Assembly: GCA_017938245.1 (NCBI GenBank)
Contig: JAGBBX010000003.1
Span: 1 to 64,000 of the forward strand
Direction of reading: 5' to 3'
DNA from: Bacteroidaceae bacterium
Lineage (GTDB): Bacteria; Bacteroidota; Bacteroidia; Bacteroidales; Bacteroidaceae
DNA: 64,000 bases
Shown here: piece by piece, positions 18,179-26,272 of the stretch
Position numbering within the stretch: position 1 is the first letter of the stretch
Layout: the number at the start of each line of letters is the position of its first letter
Translations under genes and position numbers: made by a program
The notes under the pieces: generated by a model
Database searches by the model: none
What the model saw: the letters and a program-made list of their open reading frames with translations, nothing else
Told to the model about the DNA's origin: nothing

Positions 18179-19336
18179 ATGAAAAACTTATTGCTGTTTT
18201 TGTTTGCAGTGGTTGCGATGTTACCCATCCACGCCGACAATGGAAAGTATGTTATTAAGGGAAAAATGAGTTGCGACTCATTGCGTTTCGAGAAGAAAAG
18301 AGTTACGCAGTTGTTTCTTGTCGGTAATGTCGATGGTGTAGAGGTTACTATCGATACGGCAAATGTGGTTGACGGTGCCTTTACTTTCGAGGGCGATGTT
18401 CCTGCACTATTGGATGTCTATAATGTAACAGGCTTCGATAATGGTGCAATTCAGGTTTTCTTGGAAAGTGGCGAGATTACCATTGCTCCATTCGATGCGC
18501 GTTTTCCTGCATCGGCACGTATAGGCGGCACTCCCTGTAACGATGTTTTTCAGTCTTATATAGATACTAATAGTATCTCTATACAGCAGTCGAGAGAGAG
18601 AATGAACGAGGCAATGAATGCTCTGCCTAAGGAGGTGCGAGATGATTTCGCGGCCTCGGGAAAGATACGTAATTCGGTGTTCTATTCAAACAATCTTTAT
18701 ACAAAGGTGGCTCTTGTCGATTTTGTAAGCAAGAATATAGACTCGCCTGTGGCACTGTATATCATAAAATACTCTCTGTTCCCTATGTACACTCCACGTG
18801 CAATAGAGGAGCAGTTCCTCTCGGCAGTGCCCCAATCGCTGCGTGCTCATCATATGTACAAAGAACTATCAAATGCGGTGAAGGCTGCCGAACTTAAAGA
18901 GGGTAGGCTTGCTCCCGATATTTCGGGATTTACACTCGATGGAAAAGAACTCACCCTTTCGAGCCTGCAAGGAAAATATGTGCTTATCGATTTCTGGGCA
19001 AGCTGGTGTGCTCCCTGTCGTCGCGAGTTCCCATTTATAAAAGAGGCTCTTGCCTACTCCGAGAAGAGCGATAATTTTGTGGTACTAAGCTATTCACTCG
19101 ACAGCAAGGAACCCGATTGGAAAAATTGCATCGAGAAAAACGAACTTGTACACAAGAACTGGTTACATATATCTACACTCAAAGGATGGAACAGCAAGGC
19201 TGCAAAGTTGTTTGGTGTCGAGGGAGTTCCATATACAGCACTCATCGGTCCCGATGGAAAGGTTATTGCTTTTGAACTTCGTGGCGAGGCAATGGTGAAA
19301 AGAGTAAAGCGCATTATCGACGGTGCTGCAAAATAA
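18179..19336 (+). CDS. TlpA-type thioredoxin protein with DUF4369-like domain (2 of 3)
   Basis: This 385-residue exported protein has a signal ending near LPIHAD. The N-terminal DUF4369-like domain includes YNVTGFDNGAIQVFLESGEI. The thioredoxin fold carries WCAPC (Cys277, Cys280) and the cis-proline region EGVPYTALIGPDG. The segment TGFDNG-x-I-x-x-F-x-E-x-G-x-I is shared with the following gene, so the two look like a tandem duplication distinct from the first TlpA gene. Its neighbours lie 13 bp upstream and 23 bp downstream. Confidence 0.92.
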   Translation: MKNLLLFLFAVVAMLPIHADNGKYVIKGKMSCDSLRFEKKRVTQLFLVGNVDGVEVTIDTANVVDGAFTFEGDVPALLDVYNVTGFDNGAIQVFLESGEITIAPFDARFPASARIGGTPCNDVFQSYIDTNSISIQQSRERMNEAMNALPKEVRDDFAASGKIRNSVFYSNNLYTKVALVDFVSKNIDSPVALYIIKYSLFPMYTPRAIEEQFLSAVPQSLRAHHMYKELSNAVKAAELKEGRLAPDISGFTLDGKELTLSSLQGKYVLIDFWASWCAPCRREFPFIKEALAYSEKSDNFVVLSYSLDSKEPDWKNCIEKNELVHKNWLHISTLKGWNSKAAKLFGVEGVPYTALIGPDGKVIAFELRGEAMVKRVKRIIDGAAK

Positions 19337-19359
19337 CAACTTTCTAATAATTGAAACAG

Positions 19360-20544
19360 ATGATAAAGAATATAATATCGGCAATGTTTGCCATTGCAGT
19401 GTGCTTCTCGGTTCAGGCGCAGGAAGTGTGCGTAATAAAAGGACGCATCGGTAACGATAAGCTGTGTTACGACGATGCAAAAATAAAGAAGGTTTATCTT
19501 ACTCGTTTGGATGAATACGACCGCCTGATTAAGATAGATTCGACAAAGGTTAAAAAAGGAAAGTACTCCTTTAAGTATCGTATGGAGAAGGATGAGCCCA
19601 CGATGCTCTATCTTATAACAGGATTCGATAACGGTAATATTCCGCTCTTTGTCGAGGCCGGAAATATAGATATTACGACCGATAGTGCCGCCTATCCGTT
19701 GAATAGCGTTGTTTCGGGCACTGCAACAAATGACCTGTACAACGAGTATAAAAAAATTGCGGACGCGTGTGTGCAGGCGCAAATCGATTCGCTTAAGGCT
19801 CTTGCAGCAAAGTATGGCGACGAATGGGTCAACAGCAAAGAGGGACTCGATTATCGCAACAGTATGAATGCTGCCGAGATAATGAAATGCAATAACCGTC
19901 GTCTCGAGTTTCTGCTCGACAACAACAACTCGCCCATTGCCCCTCTGCTTATGGAGCGCGAGCTGATGAAGCACATTGGCGATATATACGTAATGCAGAT
20001 GGTGAATGCTGTGGATCACACACTACATTCTCATCCCTACTATCGTTCGTTCAGGAGCAAGGCGCTTGCACGCGACCTCAGAGAGGGTAACGAACTGCCT
20101 GATATTCCTTTGCAGATGCAGGATGGCAAGGTTATCCATCTATCCGATTTCAGAGGAAAATTCGTCCTTATCGACTTTTGGGCCGGCTGGTGTCAACCCT
20201 GTATGAACGAACTTAAATTCATTAAGCAGATATATGACGAGACACGTGACAAGAAAGATAATTTTGTACTCATCAGCCACTCTTTCGACAAGAGCGAGGA
20301 GGATTGGCTTAAGGTCATAACCAATGAGGGTATAGTTCGCGAGGGTTGGATTCATTCGTGCGATTTTATGATGGGTAAGTCGCCTGCCGCACGTATGATG
20401 AATGTGCAGATGATTCCCACCATTGTCCTTGTCGACCCCGAGGGACGCGCGATATCATTTACACTGCGTGGCGAGGAGGCTGTGAGTCGCGTAAAGCAGA
20501 TTCTTAGTGGCGACCTTTACTATCTGCAAGGAGATAAAGAGTAA
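19360..20544 (+). CDS. TlpA-type thioredoxin protein with DUF4369-like domain (3 of 3), CQPC active site
   Basis: I chose the ATG at 19360 over a TTG at 19351. The 394-residue exported protein (signal ending near SVQAQE) has a DUF4369-like domain with LITGFDNGNIPLFVEAGNI and a thioredoxin fold. The active site is WAGWCQPC (Cys278, Cys281), unlike the WASWC context of its paralogues, and is followed by Met instead of Arg; the cis-proline region is QMIPTIVLVDPEG. The changed context suggests a different redox potential or partner. It is the last gene of the operon and is followed by a perfect hairpin at 20551-20580. Confidence 0.92.
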   Translation: MIKNIISAMFAIAVCFSVQAQEVCVIKGRIGNDKLCYDDAKIKKVYLTRLDEYDRLIKIDSTKVKKGKYSFKYRMEKDEPTMLYLITGFDNGNIPLFVEAGNIDITTDSAAYPLNSVVSGTATNDLYNEYKKIADACVQAQIDSLKALAAKYGDEWVNSKEGLDYRNSMNAAEIMKCNNRRLEFLLDNNNSPIAPLLMERELMKHIGDIYVMQMVNAVDHTLHSHPYYRSFRSKALARDLREGNELPDIPLQMQDGKVIHLSDFRGKFVLIDFWAGWCQPCMNELKFIKQIYDETRDKKDNFVLISHSFDKSEEDWLKVITNEGIVREGWIHSCDFMMGKSPAARMMNVQMIPTIVLVDPEGRAISFTLRGEEAVSRVKQILSGDLYYLQGDKE

Positions 20545-20550
20545 TATAAA

Positions 20551-20584
20551 CAACAGACGCCCCGGCCGGGGCGTCTGTTGTTTT
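20551..20584. terminator. Bidirectional terminator between convergent operons
   Basis: A perfect 30-nt palindrome (CAACAGACGCCCC, a GGCC centre and its complement) is followed by TTTTGTG on the plus strand. On the minus strand the hairpin is followed by TTTATATT. It sits between the last TlpA gene and the 3' end of the leftward PAP2 gene and should serve both. Confidence 0.8.
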
Positions 20585-20622
20585 GTGCCAAAACCGTTAT
20601 ATCATTCCAACTCCGCACTGTT

Positions 20623-21579
20623 TTAACTCCTCGCCTCCTTGTGCAATGCGTCGAATATGCGGCTTGTGGTAAAGTAAAGAATAAGACCCGACGCAAGTCC
20701 GGCAAAGGCATCGACAAGATAGTGTGCCTTGATGTATACTGTGGCACAACATAAAAGAACGTAGAAAGGAAACAGCACAGCTGCAAGCCTCTTTTTAGCT
20801 CTGAAAGCAAGCAGAATGAGTATTGTGGATACTCCTATGTGCGAGCTTGGGAAAGCCGCTGTAGGACGCTCACCCGATGCCTGTGCCATACTCACGAGTG
20901 AGGTGAAAAGTCCATCCTTGTCGGCTTGTGGGATGCTAATCTCGGGATGCAAATTAAAATAGTAGTCAATCTCGGGGTAGGGGCCAATGGCAGCAATCTC
21001 CTCACCAATAACGGGGAAATAGAACTGTGGCCCTGCAACGGGTAGGAATATGTATATCAGATAATAAATATAGAACGAACCTATAATAATGAATGTGCAT
21101 CTCTCAATCTCCTTTGGCTGTTTGAAAATGTACCACAATGTAACGGCTGCTATCATTGGATAGTACGACCAATAGCCAAGATTGAAAGCCTCGCGCCACC
21201 AATATCCGCTGCACACCTGCTCGAAGAGAAGCGACGGCTGGCAACCAAACAACCACAACTCTTTAGATGCAAACCAATAGTCGAGATTGGGGAATATGCG
21301 GTTAAACTCGAATGTGTCGGGATACCAATACGAGAGCAGTGCCATCTGTCCTATGATGCGTACAAAACGCATAGCAGGAGAAGGGAATTTTGTGTAGGCA
21401 TATATTATAGCGAATGTGCCGGTCAATATCAAGAAGCGTCCCAAGAGCATACTCTGCGGGTCTTGCAGTCGTTCAAAGAATATTATAATAAGAACTGTCG
21501 TTACAAGGTTATATAGGAGGTTAAGTTTTTCTACAGCAAGAAAACTGCGTTTCTCCTCTTCACGTTCAAATAATTTCAT
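20623..21579 (-). CDS. PAP2-superfamily membrane phosphatase/phosphotransferase
   Basis: The product is 318 residues from the ATG at 21579, which overlaps the upstream epimerase stop in ATGA; the longer open frame to 21690 is shadow of the epimerase gene. Six or so membrane segments are present. The PAP2 catalytic motifs lie near the end: GERPTAAFPSSHIG (C1/C2-like, with the catalytic His in PSSH) and YIKAHYLVDAFAG (C3-like HxxxD). Such proteins remove phosphate from lipid phosphates or transfer phospho-head groups, as in the AUR1/inositol-phosphoceramide synthase type. Overlap with an NAD-dependent epimerase-family gene points to a lipid pathway, perhaps sphingolipid; this is inference. Confidence 0.85.
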   Translation of the reverse strand: MKLFEREEEKRSFLAVEKLNLLYNLVTTVLIIIFFERLQDPQSMLLGRFLILTGTFAIIYAYTKFPSPAMRFVRIIGQMALLSYWYPDTFEFNRIFPNLDYWFASKELWLFGCQPSLLFEQVCSGYWWREAFNLGYWSYYPMIAAVTLWYIFKQPKEIERCTFIIIGSFYIYYLIYIFLPVAGPQFYFPVIGEEIAAIGPYPEIDYYFNLHPEISIPQADKDGLFTSLVSMAQASGERPTAAFPSSHIGVSTILILLAFRAKKRLAAVLFPFYVLLCCATVYIKAHYLVDAFAGLASGLILYFTTSRIFDALHKEARS

Positions 21580-22583
21580 AGCCATCTGTTTTCTTTGTAC
21601 CATTTTATTGTCTCGGCTGTGCCGCGCTCTAAGTCGTAATCGATGCTGAACCCAAGCTCCTCGGTAAGAGGTGTGGTGTCGCACAGCCAATTTCTCTGCT
21701 TCATAATATTGTATTTGTCGCTGTTCAGTGTCGAGGGTTTACCTGTTATGTGTGAGAACCACTCGGCACAGGTCGAAATTGCTCGCAGTACCCATAGTGG
21801 GGCTTTTATATGCAATACTCCTTTTATACCCATCTCGTGTTGTATATAGTCACTGAATGCGCGGCTGCAATATCCGCGTGGCTCGCTCACAAAATAGCTC
21901 CGTCCTGTAATACCCTTCTCTATAGCAAGATATATAGCCTTGACAAGGTCTTTAACATATATAAAAGTAATTGTCTGAGGCTTGTATCCTACCGAAAAAT
22001 CGATGTGCTGTTTTATGCTCACAGCCATCTGATAGTAGTCCTTTTCGCGTGGCCCGTAAACTCCTGTGGGGCGCAGTATGACGTAAGGAAAATCGGGGAT
22101 GCTGCGCAGGTACTCCTCGGCAATTAGTTTGCTCTTTCCGTATGCGGTATTGGGGCAGGGTGTGTCACTCTCGAGTATGGGGGTATAAGGCTGTTCTTCG
22201 CGTACAGGCCCAAATACACTGAGCGAACTAAGATAGATGAACTGTTGTGGAACAATGCCGAGTTTTCTTAAAGCCTCAACGAAATTCTTTGTGCCGTCGC
22301 TGTTTATGCGTATAAAGTCTTTTTTATCGAGACATTTTGTCGCCCCTGCGGCGTGAATAACGCAGTCCCACTTTTTGTTAGTTGTGATAAATTCCGATAG
22401 TTGCTGTTCTAATTTCTCTCTGTCGCCAAAATTTAGCTCTATGAAATTTATACGGTTGTCTGTTAAATATTTTCTACTGCTGGTGCCACGTACTCCTGCC
22501 CATACTTCGTGTCCAAGCTCCAATCCCTTTTCGACGATGAAACTGCCTATAAAACCGCTGGCACCGGTAACTAAAATTCTCAT
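21576..22583 (-). CDS. NAD(P)-dependent epimerase/dehydratase-family reductase
   Basis: This 335-residue protein is an extended SDR. The Rossmann motif TGASGFIG is at residues 7-14. The catalytic triad is formed by Ser in YLSSLSVFG and the YGKSK motif (Tyr-x-x-x-Lys), followed by LRPTGVYGPRE. The family includes nucleotide-sugar epimerases but also lipid reductases: Bacteroides thetaiotaomicron BT_0972, reported as a 3-ketosphinganine reductase, and the CerR ceramide reductase of Caulobacter belong to this fold. Coupling to a PAP2 gene makes a lipid role worth considering. The product is cytoplasmic or membrane-associated. It is first of a two-gene leftward operon. Confidence 0.88.
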   Translation of the reverse strand: MRILVTGASGFIGSFIVEKGLELGHEVWAGVRGTSSRKYLTDNRINFIELNFGDREKLEQQLSEFITTNKKWDCVIHAAGATKCLDKKDFIRINSDGTKNFVEALRKLGIVPQQFIYLSSLSVFGPVREEQPYTPILESDTPCPNTAYGKSKLIAEEYLRSIPDFPYVILRPTGVYGPREKDYYQMAVSIKQHIDFSVGYKPQTITFIYVKDLVKAIYLAIEKGITGRSYFVSEPRGYCSRAFSDYIQHEMGIKGVLHIKAPLWVLRAISTCAEWFSHITGKPSTLNSDKYNIMKQRNWLCDTTPLTEELGFSIDYDLERGTAETIKWYKENRWL

Positions 22584-22612
22584 TTCTGAATTATCTGTTC
22601 TGTGATTTTGTG

Positions 22613-22620
22613 CAAAAATA
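22613..22620 (-). promoter_or_regulatory. Likely -7 box of the epimerase-PAP2 operon
   Basis: TATTTTTG on the minus strand matches TAnnTTTG and lies about 30 bp before the epimerase ATG. A TTG further upstream is at a 23-bp spacing, longer than usual. Confidence 0.4.
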
Positions 22621-22709
22621 CTTAATTTTTAAATTTTCAGGTTCAATCTCGCTATAAATATTTAGGTGGTTTATTTGCGAGTCAAGAAAAAATGAGACCG
22701 TTTTTCACA

Positions 22710-22738
22710 TTGTTTAAGTTTTAAATCTCTTACTTTTG
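22710..22738 (+). promoter_or_regulatory. Promoter of rnr
   Basis: TTG at 22710 and TACTTTTG at 22731-22738 with an 18-bp spacer fit the Bacteroidota consensus. The rnr start is about 135 bp downstream, leaving a long leader in which I see no recognised element. Confidence 0.55.
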
Positions 22739-22873
22739 AAAGAAAAACGGCTCTGTTTAACTTTTTATTATTACTTTAGCGACATACAACCAAGAGATGG
22801 CATTTTATTTGGAAATGTCAAAGTTCTTGGTTATTGCAAATGAAGTTAATAACAGTTTCTAAACTCTAAGGCT

Positions 22874-25018
22874 ATGGCAAAGAAAGGTGGAAAAGCAAGC
22901 CGACGTATGAACAAGCGTCAGCTGGTCGAGATGATTGTTGAACTGTTCAACCGTCGCGGTAGCGAACAGTTGGGTACAAAGGAGATTTTCAAGGAATTGG
23001 GCCTTACATCAATGTCGGCGCGTACATTATGCGTCTCGATTCTCGATGATATGGTTTTTGACGGTTATCTGCTTGAGCCTGTATTCCGCAAATATATCCT
23101 TGCCAATCAAGGTTCTGTGCTGTGCGGAACCTTCAAACGTAGCAGCGAGGGATATAACACTGTTACTCCCGACGATGGCAGCGAGCCTGTTATTGTTTCC
23201 GAGAGACACTCTATGCACGCGCTTACCGACGATTATGTGCGTGTGACGCTCTTTGCCAAAAGGCGTGGTCGCGGAGTAGAGGGCGAGGTGGTCGAGATTA
23301 TCCGTCGTAAGCATAATACATTCGTGGGAGTGCTTAAGGTCGAGAAACACTATGCACTGTTACTCACCGAGAGTCGCATAATGCCTAATGATATATTTAT
23401 CCCGCGAGAATATCTGAAGGGTGGAAAATCGGGCGATAAAGCAGTGGTTCGTCTGCTCGATTGGCCCATCGACAGCCGTAACCCTATTGGCAAAGTGGTT
23501 GATATATTGGGAAAGAACGGCGAGAACGACGCCGAGATGAATGCTATCCTTGCCGAGTATGGCTTGCCATACGTCTATCCTGCTGCTGTAGAAGAGGCTG
23601 CCAACCGTTTGCCATCGGATATAACAGCCGAGGAGATTGCACGTCGCGAAGATTTTCGCGGGGTTACCACCTTTACCATCGACCCTGTCGATGCCAAAGA
23701 TTTTGATGATGCAATATCCATCCGTCCCATCTCGGACGATACGTGGGAGGTGGGTGTCCACATTGCCGATGTATCACATTATGTAACTGAGGGCAGTGTA
23801 ATTGACAAGGAAGCATTCAAGCGCGCAACGTCGATTTATCTTGTCGACCGCACAATACCTATGCTCCCCGAGCGTCTATGTAATTTCCTCTGTTCGCTGC
23901 GTCCCAATGAGGATAAACTCACCTATTCGGTAATATTCACAATAAACGGCAGTGCCGAGGTTAAGAACTACCGCATAGTACGTGCTGTGATAAACAGCGA
24001 CCGCCGTTTCAGCTACGAAGAGGTGCAGGAAATCATTAAAAATGGCGAGGGTGATTATGCACAGGAGATTGCTGTGCTCAACAAAATGGCGCAGGCTATG
24101 CGCACGAAGCGTTTCGCAGCAGGAGCGATTGATTTCCAGCAAGCCGAGGTGCACTTCCGACTCGACGAGACGGGAAAGCCCGTATCGGTATATTTTAGTG
24201 AGAGCAACGAGTCGCATCAGCTTATAGAGGAGTTTATGCTTCTTGCCAACCGCACCGTATCCGAGACAATAGGTAAACGTACACCTAAGAATAATCCCAA
24301 GACATTTGTCTATCGTATTCACGACACTCCCGACCCCGAGAAGTTGACCGTTCTTGCTCGTTTCGTTGCAAAACTGGGATACAAGATGAAGAGCGCCTCG
24401 GGCCGAACAACCTCGCCGGCAGCGCTTAACACTCTTCTTGCCGATATTAAGGGAACAAAGGAGCAGAATGTGATTGAACAAATTTCGTTGCGTACGATGC
24501 AAAAGGCCAGGTATTCTACCGAGAATATAGGGCACTATGGTCTTGCGTTCAAATATTACACACACTTTACCTCGCCCATACGTCGTTACCCCGACCTCTT
24601 GGTTCATCGTCTGCTCACCCGTTATCTTGTGCAGAATGCTCGTTCGGCAAGTCAGGCAAAGTACGAGGAGTTTTGTGAGCATTGTTCGGCACAGGAGCAG
24701 ATTGCTGCAAATGCCGAGCGCGCAAGCATAAAATATAAGCAGGTCGAGTTTATGAGTGAACACATCGGCGAGGAGTACGATGCTGTGATAAGCGGTGTCA
24801 CCGAGTGGGGTATCTATGCCGAGATAAACGAGAATAAGTGCGAGGGAATGGTGCCCCTGCGTACATTAGAGGATGATTATTACGAGTTCGACGATGCCAA
24901 TTACTGCCTGGTTGGTCGACGCACACACCATAAATATATGATTGGTGATGCGGTGCGCATACGTATCGTTCGCGCCAATCTTGAACGCAAACAACTCGAC
25001 TTTGAACTTGTGCAATAA
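22874..25018 (+). CDS. rnr: Ribonuclease R (3'-5' exoribonuclease)
   Basis: This 714-residue protein has the RNase R/VacB order: an N-terminal basic winged-helix region (KKGGKASRRMNKRQLVEM onward), cold-shock-type RNA-binding domains, the RNB catalytic domain and a C-terminal S1 domain. The RNB motif IDPVDAKDFDDAIS carries the aspartates that bind magnesium, and HYGLAFKYYTHFTSPIRRYPD is the conserved late RNB signature. The S1 domain begins near GEEYDAVISGVTEWGIYAEI. The enzyme degrades structured RNA and takes part in rRNA quality control, a role linked to YbeY, also encoded here. It has its own promoter; the channel gene follows 47 bp later. Confidence 0.97.
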   Translation: MAKKGGKASRRMNKRQLVEMIVELFNRRGSEQLGTKEIFKELGLTSMSARTLCVSILDDMVFDGYLLEPVFRKYILANQGSVLCGTFKRSSEGYNTVTPDDGSEPVIVSERHSMHALTDDYVRVTLFAKRRGRGVEGEVVEIIRRKHNTFVGVLKVEKHYALLLTESRIMPNDIFIPREYLKGGKSGDKAVVRLLDWPIDSRNPIGKVVDILGKNGENDAEMNAILAEYGLPYVYPAAVEEAANRLPSDITAEEIARREDFRGVTTFTIDPVDAKDFDDAISIRPISDDTWEVGVHIADVSHYVTEGSVIDKEAFKRATSIYLVDRTIPMLPERLCNFLCSLRPNEDKLTYSVIFTINGSAEVKNYRIVRAVINSDRRFSYEEVQEIIKNGEGDYAQEIAVLNKMAQAMRTKRFAAGAIDFQQAEVHFRLDETGKPVSVYFSESNESHQLIEEFMLLANRTVSETIGKRTPKNNPKTFVYRIHDTPDPEKLTVLARFVAKLGYKMKSASGRTTSPAALNTLLADIKGTKEQNVIEQISLRTMQKARYSTENIGHYGLAFKYYTHFTSPIRRYPDLLVHRLLTRYLVQNARSASQAKYEEFCEHCSAQEQIAANAERASIKYKQVEFMSEHIGEEYDAVISGVTEWGIYAEINENKCEGMVPLRTLEDDYYEFDDANYCLVGRRTHHKYMIGDAVRIRIVRANLERKQLDFELVQ

Positions 25019-25065
25019 GAGATTGTTTTATATTGTCTACCCTAAATGTCGTTGATAATAATATA

Positions 25066-26262
25066 ATGGAAAATGAACTAACCTCGTTGCTGTTGCGTAT
25101 GGGCATTGGGTCCGAGAATATCCCTTTTGCGCGTTGGGTTATAATAACTTTTGCGGTGATACTGCTGTTTTATGTTTGCGGTATCATATGTCACAAGATT
25201 ATAATACCCCTTGTGGTCTCAGTCACAAAAAGAACCACAAACACCTGGGACGACATACTGTTAAACAAAGACGTAATAAAGAATTGCTGCAATATAGTTC
25301 CTGCGGTTATTGTAACAGCATTTATGCCTTTCATAATCAGCGATGATGGTACGTTTTTCTCGTTTATGATGAAGGTGTGTTGGGTGTATATAACCGTAGT
25401 GGGTATAAAACTTGTATGCTCAATTCTGTCGGCGCTTTATACGCTTTCCTATGCCTCGGAAAAGACACGTAACCATACACTGAAGGGCGTTTTTCAGATG
25501 CTTAAGATTGCGGCAATATGTATTGGTGCGATAATTATTGTAAGTACTTTGATTGACCGCGACCCGGTTAAGATTCTTGCAGGATTAGGTGCCTCGGCTG
25601 CAGTGCTTATGTTGGTGTTCAAGGATAGCATAATGGGACTTGTTGCAGGCGTGCAGTTGTCGGCAAATGATATGATGCGACCCGGTGACTGGATTGTAAT
25701 GCCTAAACACGGGGTCGACGGCTTTGTGATAGATGTTTCGCTCACCACCGTAAAGATTCAGAATTGGGATAAGACGATAATAACCGTACCGCCCTATTCA
25801 TTGGTCAGCGACTCGTTTCAGAATTGGCGAGGAATGTTCGATAGCGGCGGACGACGGGTAAAACGCTCCATATTCATTGATATAAACAGTATCCGTTTCT
25901 GTAGCGACAAAGAGGTGCAGGAACTTGAGCAGAAGGGACTGACAGGCGAGAACTACAGCGGACAGAATGTAAATCTTACCATTTTTCGCAATTATCTCGA
26001 GAGTTACCTCAGAGGACGCTCCGATGTTCATCCCGATATGTTTATGATGGCACGTCAGTTGCAGCCTACAGCACAGGGATTACCTCTTGAACTCTATTTC
26101 TTTTTCAATGGTACAGCGTGGGTCGATTATGAGCATTTTCAGGCCGACATATTCGAGTATGTATATGCCATACTTCCCGAGTTTGGGCTAAGGTCGTTCC
26201 AGGCTCCATCGGGAAGCGATTTTAACAACAATGCAGGACGTATTCCGCGTCATCTGTTCTAA
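25066..26262 (+). CDS. Mechanosensitive channel, MscS family, YbdG type
   Basis: I chose the ATG at 25066 over a TTG at 25033. The 398-residue protein has about five membrane segments before the conserved pore helix and MscS beta domain: GASAAVLMLVFKDSIMGL, then PGDWIVMPKHGVDGFV and the YbdG hallmark VSLTTVKIQNWDKTIITVPP. YbdG-type channels respond to membrane tension during osmotic downshift, with small conductance. The C-terminal domain is on the cytoplasmic side. It is followed 10 bp later by priA, so the two may be cotranscribed. Confidence 0.92.
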   Translation: MENELTSLLLRMGIGSENIPFARWVIITFAVILLFYVCGIICHKIIIPLVVSVTKRTTNTWDDILLNKDVIKNCCNIVPAVIVTAFMPFIISDDGTFFSFMMKVCWVYITVVGIKLVCSILSALYTLSYASEKTRNHTLKGVFQMLKIAAICIGAIIIVSTLIDRDPVKILAGLGASAAVLMLVFKDSIMGLVAGVQLSANDMMRPGDWIVMPKHGVDGFVIDVSLTTVKIQNWDKTIITVPPYSLVSDSFQNWRGMFDSGGRRVKRSIFIDINSIRFCSDKEVQELEQKGLTGENYSGQNVNLTIFRNYLESYLRGRSDVHPDMFMMARQLQPTAQGLPLELYFFFNGTAWVDYEHFQADIFEYVYAILPEFGLRSFQAPSGSDFNNNAGRIPRHLF

Positions 26263-26272
26263 GTGAATCACA

